A DNA stretch of 64,000 bases from Protea cynaroides (taxonomy: Eukaryota > Streptophyta > Magnoliopsida > Proteales > Proteaceae), in NCBI GenBank assembly GCA_028583415.1, contig CM053271.1:85619789-85683788 (forward strand), written 5' to 3'. Shown here piece by piece: positions 22,311 through 33,689 of the stretch; within the stretch, counting starts at the first letter, position 1, and each line of letters starts with the position of its first letter. The position numbers and the translations under genes are program-made. The notes beneath the pieces were generated by a model. The model was not told where the DNA came from and searched no databases. It saw only the letters and a list, made by a program, of their open reading frames with translations.

Positions 22311-24018
22311 ACCTTATTTATTATAGTATTTTATGTGAGCATGTAGACTAAACCTAGGTAAAACTAGAGGAATCGTAACCATAGCTGGTGTACCCGTTAG
22401 AGTTCTCTTTAACTCTAGGGTTATCCATTCGTGTCTGTTTCTTTTGGGAAGAAGTTAAACTTGTCCCTTAGACCTTTAGACCTCAAGCTGTTAGTAAGAT
22501 CAACATTGGGACTAGAGGTTTTACTAGATGAGTATTATGGACAGTGTCCAGTCTTTATTAATGGACAAAGTCTGGATGCAAATCAACTCGAGATGGAAAA
22601 CTTTGATGTCATCTTAGGAATAGACTGTTATCCCAGCATTCTGCTAGTCTGCTTTGCACTGAGAAGAAATTATCATTCAAAAGCAAGGATGGTGCAGAAT
22701 TCAGCTTTATAAGGACCAAAATTCCTCATAAACGGAAGCTTATTTTCTCTGCACTTAAGAGAAGAGATGCCTTGAAAAGGGTGGAGTCAGATATCCAGTA
22801 TCTGTGGTAGACGTTACTAAGGAAGTGCCACGGATAGAAGATATCAAAGTTATACGGGAATTTCTGGATTTGTTTCCTGAAGACTTAGTTAGGTTACCAC
22901 CTGATTGAGCAACTAAGTTCATCATAGACTTATTGCTAGGGTCGGCACCTGTGTCTAAGGCACCTTATCGGATGACGCCTACCAAATTGAAGGAATTAAA
23001 GACTCAGCTATAGGAGTTGTTGGACAAGGTTTTATCTGGCCAAGTATTTCACCATGGGGAGCACCAGTATTGTTTGTGAAAAAGAAAGACGATAGTGTTC
23101 GATTGTGCATAGACTATCAAGAGTTGAACAAGCTCACGATCAAGAATCGATACCCACTACCTCAGATAGATGACTTGTTCAATCAGTTACAAGGTGCAAA
23201 GGTATTCTCTAAGATCGATCATCGATTAGGATATCATCAGCTAAAGATTAAGGACAGCGACATTCCAAAGACAGATTTCAGAACCAGGTATGGGCATTAT
23301 GAGTTCTTGGTTATGTCTTTTGGGTTAATCAATGTACCAGTATTTTTTACAGAGTTTATGAACCGAGTGTTTCATGACATATTAAATACTTTGGTCATAG
23401 TCTTCATAAACAATTTTCTGGTCTATTCCAAAAATGAAGAGAGTCATGCGATGGATCTTAGAGTAGCCTTACAATGGCTGAGAAGAGAGAAGCTTTATTT
23501 AAGAAGTGTGACTTTTGGTTGAACGAGGTTGCCTTCTAGGGTCACGTAGTATCGTCATAAGGGATAAAAGTGGACCCTAGTAAGATAAAAGCAATTGCAA
23601 GGTGGGAAGCGCCTAAAAATTTTGCAGAGATCAGAAGTTTCTTGGGGTTAACTAGTTATTATAGACAGTTCGTGGAAGACTACTCCAAAATCGCCCGTAC
23701 CTCTTACCAAGCTAACCAGGAAAGGAGAAAAATTTATTTGGACTGACAAGTGTGAAGAATTTTTTCAAACGCGGAAGGCAAGGTGGATATCAGCTCTCAT
23801 CTTAACCATTTCGGTACTAGGGGAACCCTTTACCCTATACACTAATGCCTCCGGATTAGGTTTGGGATGCGTGCTGATGTAAGGTGAGCAAGTGATTGCC
23901 TATGCTTCAAGACAATTGAAGGAGCACAAGAAGAATTACCCTACAGATGACTTGAAACCAGAAACATTACTTATACGATGAGAAATTTCAGATTAAGTCG
24001 GATCACAAGAATCTTACT
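22311..24018 (+). pseudogene. Protease, RT and part of RNase H (element H)
   Basis: The protease motif reads FNSRVIHS, so the catalytic Asp is lost. Protease fold at 22431-22712 (SFGKKLNLSLRPL, FDVILGID); RT at 23070-23522 (CIDYQELNKLTIKNRYPLP, FRTRYGHYEFLVMSFG). The RT catalytic box reads VFINNFLVYS, with both aspartates changed to Asn. Frame breaks and stops are frequent throughout. RNase H is recognisable as YTNASGLGLGCVL. Coding stops in the codons for NLT at the TTACT duplication and resumes at 35986. Heavily decayed, older than A and B. Confidence 0.85.
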
Positions 24019-26300
24019 TGTCACACCCCAATTCTGCACCATTCAGAACGGTGTTATGAACAGCTAATAAACCAATGGTCCAATCAGGATCTCTAATAGG
24101 CTGTGTCCATTAAAAATAAAACCATACACATCTACAACCATAATCAGAATAATACACAATAGCGGAAGTCTTATAGTAAATGAATCGAGAAATCTAACTG
24201 TGATAACCATAATAAAATATCAAGTTATTGTTGTATCAACTGAGACATAAATAAATAAAGTATTAAATAAAGTATCAATTACATCCCTTTAATAATTCAA
24301 ACAAAAATCTAATCGAATACGCATGAGTTGCACTCGCATGAAGAGTTATGCGTATCCACTAAGTCTTCGACTTCCACTGCAGCAACACGCGCGTACACTA
24401 GAGCACTCATATAATCTTCGACCGTAGTACCTGCATCATGAACTAAAAATATTCGATGTCGAGAGGGTGAGCACACATCATGTCTCAGTGAGCAAACAAA
24501 ACAATGCAAGAAACATATGCATGCATTCAATTCATATCTTTGGTCAGGTATATAAGTTTGCAATGTGCTATAGAATGGATTGGCGGCCAAAGTTTACGTT
24601 TATTGACGTCGCACCTCTATACACGAGTGTGTGAAGCCGCCCAAAGGTAACGTTTATTGTCGTCCCACATGAACCCACCATGGACAATGTACACGCAAAT
24701 GTTACGTTTATTGTTGTACCAGTTGCCCATACCAACACGTAAGCCCCTACTGGCGAGGGCTCGCAAACTGGGCTCGCAACTAACTAATCCTAATGTCAAT
24801 CAGTGTATCCAAGGCCTCACCCCAACATCCCTCAATTCGTCCATAGAGATAGGGCTAAGGCCCCCCGACAGAGTCAGAGACTACACGGTCCGAGACCACC
24901 TCCCCTCATATACTACGATGTAATAATTCTGCTAAGGTAATGGCGATACGACGATGTTAGTGGACAAGACTTGAGTTAGAGATAGAGCTAGAGTGCTGAG
25001 GCCGGCCTATGACACCCCCCTGATACTCGCTCGCATTAAGCACACCAACCACACACATACATTCACATGCCTATTCCTATCATCATCATCATCATCATGT
25101 TATAACAATAATTTAAATATGCATGAACAGTAATAATAGAAATTTTGGACGACATGTTGAATGCACATAACAAGCATACACGCATAGAATCAATCATGAC
25201 ATTGGACTCAAAAATAAAACAGTTTATTATTAACCAATTAGTTTAGGTCTTGTTTCCTCACCTTTGTTTGATCATAGATCATCTTTCAAGCTTTAAGAAT
25301 CAACTAAATATAAATATTATATCACTAGAAGACCTAATCAAGTCGATAAAATTTAATTAGAATTAATTCTGATTTTTAAAAACATGCTGTTAACTGGGGG
25401 GTCGATGCCAGGGTCGGAGGTTCCATCGACCCTGGGTGCTACCACCCAGATTCTGGACTTCTCGAACACTGGGGGTCGATTGTTAGGGTCTGGTAGGGTC
25501 GATTGGCCATCGACCCCCGTGCAACCCCCCGTAGGTTTAGTCAAATTTTCATCCTACAGTCCATTCCTTCGGGTTTGGGTCCTATGGCTTACTTCTACAA
25601 TCCATTATATACATGTTCTATGGCTTAGAACCATAGTTTATTCACCTACATGATTTTTATGATCTCCCCCATGGTTTTCCATGAAAACCTAACCATGGAT
25701 GGATGATTTGTGTTTCTCCTAGATCATTCCCTCTTCACTATCTACTCTACGGTCTTTAGAACTACATGGAGATAGTATCCATACCTGAGAATTAGGCTGA
25801 TTTCTCTGAAGCCTTCTCTTTGATCTTCTTCTCTATTTTTCTTCTCTTCTCTTTCTCTTATCCTTCTCTTCTCTTTCTCTCAATCCAATTAGGGTTCTAA
25901 AAGGAGTGAAAGAGGCTTAGGGACGTCCAATTTATAGAGTAGAAACTCCCAAAATAAGTCCCATTGAGATTAGGAAAGAATCCCATTAAAATTTGGAAAG
26001 TTCCTAATTCACGGTTTCTATCGTCAGACTGGGGGTCGATGAGGGGTTCGGTGATCCCGTCAACCCCTGGTTCTAAAATGTTCGACCCCCAGTTAAAAAC
26101 TCAGGGTCTGACTTTTATACTGGGGGGGTCCGACCCTGCCTTGCTGGTTACGCGACCCTCCCCCTTATTTTAGTGTTTTTGGGTCAGTTTAATGCCTGGG
26201 ATCGTGATCTCCCTCACACACTTGATCCATTTGGCTCGACCATAATGGGTAGACCTGGTTCAAGGTGGTAAGACCGGGTTAGTTTGATACGGGTCTTACA
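24019..26300 (-). mobile_element. 3' LTR of element B
   Basis: TGTCACACCC to GGTCTTACA, 2282 bp. The TATA region (25929-25936) is mutated to AATTTATA on the plus strand, so the promoter is weakened here. GGGTCGA clusters lie at about 25395-25540 and 26030-26160. The mini-ORF is at 24309-24443. Confidence 0.9.
24309..24443 (-). CDS. Conserved LTR mini-ORF, element B 3' LTR copy
   Basis: Reads VHDAGTTVEDYMSALVYARV and ends DTHNSSCECNSCVFD, 45 codons with stop, after TTTTTAG. The frame stays open upstream to a Met at 24590, which is probably chance. Confidence 0.45.
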   Translation of the reverse strand, partial: VHDAGTTVEDYMSALVYARVAAVEVEDLVDTHNSSCECNSCVFD

Positions 26301-26353
26301 ACTCCCCTCTACTTATAAAAATTTTGTCCTCGAAATTGTACATACCTTCTAAG

Positions 26354-26770
26354 TCAAATAAATAAGGAATATTGCTTTCGCATAGCATTCTCTTCTTCCC
26401 ATGTGATTTCATCCATATCTCTACTTCTCCAGGTGACCTTAACGTAATAGATATCCCGGTTGCATAGTCGTTGAACCTTTCGGCTAGTGATTTCAGTTGG
26501 TGTTACTTCAAATGTCAAATCATCAGTCAAATCAAGTAGATTTACTGTCAGAATGTGCATTGGATCCTTGACATACTTCTTCAATAAGGAAATATGAAAT
26601 ATGTCATGTACACTTGATATAGATGGTGGTAGTGCTAACTGGTACGCCACTTTTCCACGCTTAGTTAGAATCTCATATGGCCCGACATATCTTGGACTTA
26701 ATTTTCCCTTCTGTCCGAACCGTTTCAATCCTCGCATAGGCGATACTTTTAAGAATACTTTATCACCCAC
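26354..26770 (-). pseudogene. Integrase C-terminus and chromodomain (element B)
   Basis: GDKVFLKVSPMRGLKRFGQK, HDIFHISLLKKYVKDP, then the chromodomain VTWRSRDMDEITWEEENAMR. It is in a different frame from the integrase core, so a frameshift lies near 26780-26830. It ends slightly early (KQYSLFI). The polypurine tract AGAGGGGAGT follows at 26301-26310. Confidence 0.9.
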
Positions 26771-26832
26771 GACGAATTCAAGGTCTCAGCGTCGAGTATC
26801 TGCATATTGCTTCTGACGATTTTGAGCTGTTC

Positions 26833-27918
26833 TCACTCTTTCTTTGATAATGTCGACCACTCAACAAGTCTCTTCAACAAATTTGGTCCAACAATACTAC
26901 GTTCCCCAACTTCATTCCAAAACAAAGGAGTTCGACACTTTCTACCATACAGTGCTTCATAGGGTGACATCGATATAGTAGCCTGATAGCTATTGTTATA
27001 AGCAAACTCAATCAATGGTAACTTTTCATCCCATGATCCCTTAAAATCAATTACACATGCTCGAAGCATATCTTCTAGAATCTGAATTGTACGCTCTGAC
27101 TATCCGTCTGTCTGTGGATTGAATGCGGTACTAAACTTCAATGTTGTACCCATAGCCTTTTGCAATCCTTTCCAAAACATTGAAGTAAATCGTGGATCTC
27201 TATCGGACACAATGCTTTCAGGTATACCGTGTAATCGCACAATGTTATCCACATACAGCTTAGCTAACCTCTCCAGTGTATACTGAGGTCGTATAGGTAT
27301 AAAGCGAGCTGTTTTAGTCAGGCGGTCTACAATCACCCAAACTGCGTCAACTACTCGAGGAGTCAATGGTAGTCCTATGACGAAGTCCATAGTGATGCAG
27401 TCCCATTTCCATGCTGGTTCCGGTAATGGCTGTAACAGTCCTGCCAGTCTTTGTCGTTCAGCCTTTACTTTCTGACAATTTAGGCATTGAGACACGAACT
27501 TAGCAACATCTGCTTTCATTCCTCTCCACCAATATAATTTCTTTAGGTCATGATACATTTTTGTACTTCTAGGATGTATCGAATAGATGGTGGTATGGGC
27601 TTCTTTCATCAATCGGTGTCTAATGTCCAAGCTTTCTGTTTCGGGTACACATATTCTTCCTTTGTACTTCAGTACCTTTTCTTCGTCCAAGGTGAACTCA
27701 GGGTTAGTTCTACCTTTTTTGATGTCCTCTTGTACCGTTCTTAGGTAAGGGTTTGATTTGATAGCTGTCTTTACTTCATCAATTATATCTGGTACAATCT
27801 TCAATGCGGTGAACATGTTTGAAAACCGATGAATAAACCCTTGGTTGGCTAATCCATCTGGTGCATCTATCACAAACAGCTCATTACCATGCTTGAATAC
27901 CTTTCTGGTAGTACACAT
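26833..27918 (-). pseudogene. Integrase zinc domain and catalytic core (element B)
   Basis: From 27918: HHCC zinc domain (HRLMKEAHTTIYSIHPRSTK ... QCLNCQK), then the core with the first Asp in ITMDFVIGLP, the second in IVSDRDPRFTSMF, and the Glu region around SERTIQ. A single TAG for CAG after NPQTDG (about 27100) splits the frame; the rest (27069-26833) carries LIEFAYNNSYQATISMSPYE and ALYGRKCRTP. Otherwise nearly complete. Upstream, a TAG in SRKAMIKS separates it from RNase H. Confidence 0.9.
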
Positions 27919-28116
27919 TGCGGCAGTTGTGCTAACCTCCCCCTAAGATTTTATCATTGCCTTTCTACTCAACGCATCGGCTACTACATTAGTTTTCCCC
28001 GGATGATACTGGATATCACAGTCATAGTCTTTCAATAGTTCCAGCCATCTTCTTTGTCTCATATTCAGCTCCTTCTGATTAAATAGATAAGTATGATTTT
28101 TGTGGTCTGATTTAAT

Positions 28117-29340
28117 CTAAAACTTCTCCCCGTACAGATAATGTCTCCATATTTTGACAGCATGTACTACTGCCGCTAGTTCCAAATCATGAGTGGGATA
28201 GTTCTTCTCATGTGTCTTCAGTTGTCTTGAGGCATAAACAATTACTTGTTCTCCATGCATAAGTACACATCCTAATCCCAGTCCTGACGCATTGGTGTAC
28301 AAGATAAATGGTTGTCCTGGAATCGGGATGGTCAAGATTGGAACTGATATCAATCTAGCCTTCAAGGTTTGGAAACTTTTCTCGCATTTATCCATCCAAA
28401 CAAACTTCTCGCCCTTCTTAGTCAAACTGGTAAGAGGTACGGCAATTCGGGAATAGTCTTCCACAAATCGTCGATAATACCCAGCTAGACCCAAGAAACT
28501 TCTAATTTCTGCAACGCTCTTCGGTGCTTCCCACTTTACAATAGCCTCCATTTTGCTGGGATCCACTTTAATTCCTTCAGCGGATACTACATGGCCTAGA
28601 AATGCGACTTCCTTTAGCCAAAACTCACACTTTGAAAATTTGGCGTAGAGCTTCTCCTTCCGTTGTCGCTGCAGAGCGGCGTTTAGATTCTTAATATGAG
28701 TTTCATCGTCTTTGGAGTAGACCAATATATCATCAATGAATACAATAACTGACGTATCCAACATGTCATGGAAAACCCAGTTCATAAGTTCCATAAAAGT
28801 TACTGGTGCGTTTGTCCATCCAAAAGACATAACCAAGAATTCATAATGTCCATATCTGGTCCTGAATGTTGTCTTAGGAATATCACCGTCCTTAATCTTC
28901 AGCTGATGGTAGCCTGATCGAAGATCGATCTTAAAGAACACTTTGGCATCTTGCAACTGATCGAATAGGTCATCGATCTGAGGCAATGGATACCGATTCT
29001 TGATTGTCAGTTTATTTAGTTCTCGGTAATCTATACACAATCGAACGCTACCGTCCTTCTTATTCACGAATAATACTGGCGCTCCCCATGGTGATATGCT
29101 AAGGCGAATGTAACCCTTGTCCAGCAGTTCTTGTAGTTGTACTTTTAATTCCTTCAGTTCGGTAGGAGCCATTCGATAAGGTGCTTTCGATACTGGTGCG
29201 GCTCTAGGTATAAGATCTATAACAAACTTTGTGGCTCGGTCGGGTGGTAATCCTAGTAGTTCTTCAGGAAATACGTCTGGAAAGTCATGCATGACATCAA
29301 TATCCTCCATCCGTGGTGCTTCTTTGGTAAGGTCAACCAC
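28117..29340 (-). pseudogene. Reverse transcriptase and RNase H (element B)
   Basis: The longest open frame in the window, 407 codons. RT: CIDYRELNKLTIKNRYPLPQ, FRTRYGHYEFLVMSFGWTNA, catalytic VFIDDILVYSKD with both aspartates; connection: FLGLAGYYRRFVEDYSRIAV; RNase H: ILYTNASGLGLGCVLMHG (Asn where Asp is expected) and THDLELAAVVHAVK. It ends at the TAG after GEKF, shared with element A. Upstream it is separated from the protease by a stop near 29342-29361. RT could be active as a domain, but the polyprotein cannot be made whole. Confidence 0.92.
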
Positions 29341-29361
29341 AGATACTAAATACCCGACTGC

Positions 29362-29760
29362 TCATTTCTCAAGGCACTTCTTAGCCTTTAGCGTAGAGAG
29401 TATGAGCTTTCGTTTACGGGGAAGTTTGGTTCCCAAAAAACTGAACTCTACTCCTTCGTTGTCTTTAAATGTCTGCTTCTTTTCGACACACAATAGGTTT
29501 GCAGAATGCTGAACTAACCAGTCCATTCCCAAGATGATGTCAAAGTCTACCATCTCAAGTTGGATCAAGGTTGCATCCAAGGTCTTTTCACCAAGAACTA
29601 GACATGGTCCATAACTTTTTTCTAACTCCACTTCTAATCCCATAGGTGATCGTACAAGTAGTTTGCAGTCTAAGGATTTAAGGGGTAGATTTAACTTCTT
29701 TCCAAATGTCACAGATATAAAGGAATGAGTAACTCTTGAATCAAAGAGTACTCTGGTGGG
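29362..29760 (-). pseudogene. Protease (element B)
   Basis: About 116 codons from 29712, plus the active-site region just upstream. The retropepsin motif reads FDSRVTHSF: the Asp is kept but Gly-Ala became Arg-Val, so activity is doubtful. The fold continues with FDIILGMDWLVQHSANLL. It differs in frame from gag. Confidence 0.85.
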
Positions 29761-29843
29761 AATGCCATTAATAGGTACGATACCTGTGAATTGTTTTGGT
29801 TTACTCTACATGCTCATACAATGTAATACAACTAACTAGAAAT

Positions 29844-30311
29844 TTAAGTCATACCTCTGACCACATCAGGCGATGTGGCAGCATCCTCAGATATAACCGC
29901 GTAAACTCGTCCTTGATGTAGCTGTTTCTTGGGCTTAGGACATTCCCTTGCTATATGTCCCACTTGGTTGCAGTTAAAACATTTTATCCCTTTAGTAATT
30001 GGCTTTTGTTGCTGTTGAGCTATGGGAGTAGTCTTGGTTGCAGCGGTAAATCCTTGAGCACGGAAGGGTTTGAATGTCTTGTTATTCCCTCCGTTATAAG
30101 AATTTTCAGCTGGCCTTTTTATACCTCTGTTTTGCATGAAATAACTCTCCTTATGGCTCGATTCTATAACTCGAGCAATTTGTGCCGCTTCATTATAGAT
30201 TTTCTTTTCATGTCCCAGAACATGCTCGCGGATGCTTCCCCTAAGTCCCATGACGAACCTTCGGGTCTTGGTGTTTTCCTCTTGCATACTGGTGGGTGCA
30301 AAGAAGAACAA
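29844..30311 (-). pseudogene. Gag C-terminal half with zinc knuckle (element B)
   Basis: Starts after a stop that follows DAYQQHY. It contains KTRRFVMGLRGSIREHVLGH, a Gln-rich linker, and the CCHC knuckle IKCFNCNQVGHIARECPKPK, ending SEDAATSPDVVRGMT. This region is entirely missing from element A. Confidence 0.88.
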
Positions 30312-30314
30312 CTC

Positions 30315-30710
30315 TTAATAATGCTGTTGATATGCATCCACGGTCATCTGACCCTGATATAAACTCAGGAACTCTCTTTCCATAGAATCTCTGAAACTTC
30401 TCGAAAAGTACTTCTCAAAGAACACCTCCTTATAGATATCCCAAGTCAGTTGGGCCTGCTTTGTTAATAAATAAGTCCTAGTAGACCTCCACCAATGGTG
30501 TGCATCTCCTTTCAGCATAAAGGTGGCACACAACACTTTTTCTTCTTCATTTAGTGTCATCATCATAAAATTTCTTTCCATTTCGTCAACCCAGTGTGCC
30601 AGCCATAAAGGATCTGCTGGCTTGCCATTAAATTCTCTGGGCTTCAATTTCAGAAAACGCTCCACCAGTCTGGAGTGGTCTAGTTGCTGCGGGGCACATG
30701 CTCCATACAT
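30315..30710 (-). pseudogene. Gag capsid core (element B)
   Basis: FLKLKPREFNGKPADPLWLA, FMLKGDAHHWWRSTRTYLLT, FFEKYFSRSFRDSMEREFLS: the conserved Ty3 retrotransposon Gag domain. It is split from the N-terminus by a frameshift near 30711-30740 and from the C-terminus by TAA at about 30312. Confidence 0.9.
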
Positions 30711-30739
30711 AGGTGGTTGGTATTGATATCCACCTTGAG

Positions 30740-31120
30740 CTATCTCCGGATTTTATACTTGAGCCTGCATGATAGGAGTCTAAGGTGCATGGGGTACTGT
30801 GTTACTTCCCCTGGTGCTGTGCTTGCCTGTCCTGCTGGCATTGGAGGTGTCTGTGCAACTGGAAGAGTTATGCCTATGGCAGCTTGTATAGTAGCTTGTG
30901 CCTGTTGCATTTGCTGCAGCTGTTGGGCCAAGTTCATTACGACTGTGGCCAAGTCTGTAGGTAGAGCTGGCAGATTTGTAGGATTTGTCTGCCTATTCAT
31001 GACAGACGGTGCCATGTTCGTGTTCCCCTGTGTTTTCGGGTGTGTCTGGTTATTCTCCCCCACAGGTGGTGGTAGTGGAATAGAGTTACGGCTCTGTCTG
31101 GTTACTCTGCGTCCCGCCAT
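30740..31120 (-). pseudogene. Gag N-terminus with start codon (element B)
   Basis: MAGRRVTRQSRNSIPLPPP opens the polyprotein. It is followed by a Thr/Asn/Pro-rich segment and a helical stretch rich in Gln (LAQQLQQMQQAQATIQAA). The start at 31120 is the first Met of the conserved basic N-terminus. The frame is lost near 30740. Confidence 0.8.
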
Positions 31121-31265
31121 TAATTAATCTGATAGTGGGATTGCCTGAAATCATTGAACACGAGAGACAATCATTAAATACTTCATTCTCATATTTTAAA
31201 ACCACTAACAAATGCAAATTTCAAATTTTTCAGATCATTCTGTCAAAAATGCTGTATTTTTACTG

Positions 31266-31450
31266 TAGGGTCGATGGTGGGGGTCGATGGGTGTCCGACC
31301 CTCAGTATGCGACCCTGGGAAATCACCCATTCTTCCCGAGAGCCGGGGGTCGATGGGGGGGTCGTAGGATGTCTAACCCAGGGTGTGATCCCTGGTTCTC
31401 TGTCAGATTCTCGAGAGCCGAGGGTCGATGCGGGGGTCGATGGGTGGGTC
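31266..31450. promoter_or_regulatory. GGGTCGA palindrome cluster upstream of the opposite-strand gene (element B)
   Basis: Counterpart of 11568-11760, with the same alternation of GGGTCGATG, GGGGGTCG and inverted GCGACCC. It lies between gag's start and the cargo gene's first exon, where a promoter for the plus-strand gene would be expected. Confidence 0.5.
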
Positions 31451-31636
31451 AATTTTTTTAATCGAATTTTCTGACCCCCGGACTAAAAATCAGATTTTTA
31501 AGTTCCGATTCAAAGTCCATTTCCCATTCTTTCTTCTCCGTTTCGACTCGTCTCGTCCCTCTGAGTTGCTACAGTGACAACTCCGATCCGTTGGTGTTTT
31601 GCACTTCTTGTTTCGTCGTCTACACCTCCACTACAG

Positions 31637-32079
31637 GTATGTCTTCTACATTTTCATGTTTTTAGGTTTCCTTACCTAGGTTTTTGCTCGTATGTTTCAT
31701 ATTTTTCAAATTAAACTTTTTCCAACCATAAAAATTCGATTTTTATTGGGGGATTTTGTTGTTGGTGACTCGAGGAACGAAAGCCCTCAAAAATATTTGA
31801 GTTTCATCGGTTGGTTATCGAGAAACTCAAAATTTACTCTTTTTGCCCTAATTTTATCGAGATTTTGAATTTCTTGAAATTTCTTCCAATTCAATCTTAT
31901 TAGCTAAAATTTCTGACTGTATGAGTCTCACTGGATAGTTTAGGATTTATGTAAGTCCTCCTGCCCACGTGTATGGGTGAAAAGTGAGGCTTTTGATCAA
32001 TTTACGTCGTTATAATGTCGAAATTTTCGAATTTTTCATCTTTACTAACCCAATATCTGCTTCTCTTTGCTATTTGCAG
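31637..32079 (+). other. Predicted intron of the opposite-strand gene (element B)
   Basis: Donor CTACAG|GTATGT and acceptor TTTGCTATTTGCAG|ATACT, 443 bp, the same length as in element A. Both splice sites fit the plant consensus. Confidence 0.6.
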
Positions 32080-32084
32080 ATACT

Positions 32085-33400
32085 ATGGCTCGTACCAAGG
32101 TACCTAGGGTTCGCGACCGTCTTCGCTTCCGTTCCAATGAAGCCGAGACGCAGTATGCCCACTACGCTAGCAAGAAAGTAGAGGAAGACTGCAAAGTGGA
32201 CTTGGCTAGCTTGGCCTTGTTCAATGTGGAGGGGGCCTTTGGCGATATGGGATGGCTTCCTGTCATCACCTATGACTTCTGTACCCGTCCTGACTTGGTA
32301 CGCCAGTTCTACTGTAATCTCCAGGTGGTGGGAGATTACAACGATGTTGAGAGAGGTGGTGAGCTTCGGATCACCAGCTACGTCAAGGGGGTTGATATTT
32401 CTTTTGAATATCGACAGTTAGCGAACTTACTGGGTATCTCCTATGACGGCTCCTTCGTATTCTGTGGTCCAGGAGAGCCCCAGTTCTTTTCCTTACAGAT
32501 GAGGGCTGAGATAGATCGTCAGCTCATCAGACCTGATCGCTGGGAGATGAAAGCGAGTAATCTTTGTTCAGATCCATGGGTGTACTGCAAGATCATTCAG
32601 CACAACCTGATACCGCAGAGTGGACACCACGAGAGGGTCTCCCAATTGACCCAGTATCTGTTGTACTGCATATGCACTAGGCAGCCCATCTGCCTTCCCT
32701 ATATCGTCATACGGACGATGATCAGTGCCACATTGCCCAGTCACACTGGCAACCTTCCTTATGGACGCATGATCACTACATTGCTTACCCGACTGGGGTT
32801 GATTTGTTGGATGAGAAGATTCAGGAGAAATCCTTCTCATCGCCTCTGGATTGGGAGGCCATCTGCAAGATGGGCATGCGGGATGCCTAGGTCAGTGATG
32901 AGGAGAGGAACGTGATGGTGTGCCCTCGCACTCGAGTGGAGATGGCTGACGCTGAGGCAGCAGCAGCAGCAGCAGCAGTCGCTGGAGCAGGGGTTCATGG
33001 GGATGATGACAATCGACTATACATGGATGTAGATGCCATACCTCCTCCATCACCTACTCATACTACAGGAGCTGGTCCATCTTCTTTAGCTGGTCCTTCG
33101 CATGCAGCTGGTCCTTCGTATACTCCTTCTAGTGACATGATGGGGATCTTGCATGAGATTCGAGAGGCTCAGCGTATGTTTGACTTGAGGATGGGTGAGC
33201 TTCAAGAGGCTCAGCGCTTGTCCGATCAGTGGGTGGGAGAGCTTATGGATGCTCAACGTGTGATCGACCAGTGTGTGGCTGCCCTCACGGCTAGTCTCCA
33301 GACGACCCAAACTCAGATAGCTTGGTTGACCAGAGTCTACGCTGAGGACTATGATAGAGACTGTGAGGCACCGCCTCCCCCATCACCTCCAGCTTCTTGA
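32085..33400 (+). pseudogene. Opposite-strand cargo gene, putative plant transposon protein family (element B)
   Basis: Starts MARTKVPRVRDRLRFRSNEA five bases past the intron. It is open for about 235 codons through PDLVRQFYCNLQVV, VKGVDISFEYRQLANLLG, LTQYLLYCICTRQPICLPYI and NLPYGRMIT. Then one G is missing from a G run near 32798 relative to element A and the frame shifts. The remaining part shares with A the TAG after MRDA. It ends in the Ala-rich linker and coiled coil (MGILHEIREAQR, MGELQEAQRLSDQ) with the tail PPPPSPPAS. Without these two lesions it would be about 433 residues, like A. Nuclear or DNA-related function is only suggested by the family name. Confidence 0.7.
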
Positions 33401-33670
33401 TGTATTTCTTTTATCTTTCTTTTTGTACTTCAGAGTAACTATCCGGACTGTAGACTGTACTCTGCTTTAATCCTATATATATAAATGTTTGTTCTTTCTT
33501 TGGTTGTATATAAATTTTTTTTCTCATTTAGTAGATGCATTATTCTCTTTTAGTTTTGTCTCAAACAACACAGATTCTTATAGTGTGTTATTATTACATC
33601 TTTTAAATTTTTATCCTATCTCAGTTCATGACCTTTTGTGGAAGTATACGGGTTTCACAGACAGGGCCTG

Positions 33671-33686
33671 AGATGCTCTGATACCA
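33671..33686 (-). promoter_or_regulatory. Primer binding site of element B
   Basis: Minus strand TGGTATCAGAGCATCT, three bases inside the 5' LTR, identical to that of element A and complementary to initiator Met-tRNA. Confidence 0.9.
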
Positions 33687-33689
33687 AGT

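Noticed and set aside
29231..31127. Plus-strand frames over gag and protease of element B, and similar ones over element A
   Set aside because: Shadows of the minus-strand polyprotein; no conserved start, and no independent similarity.
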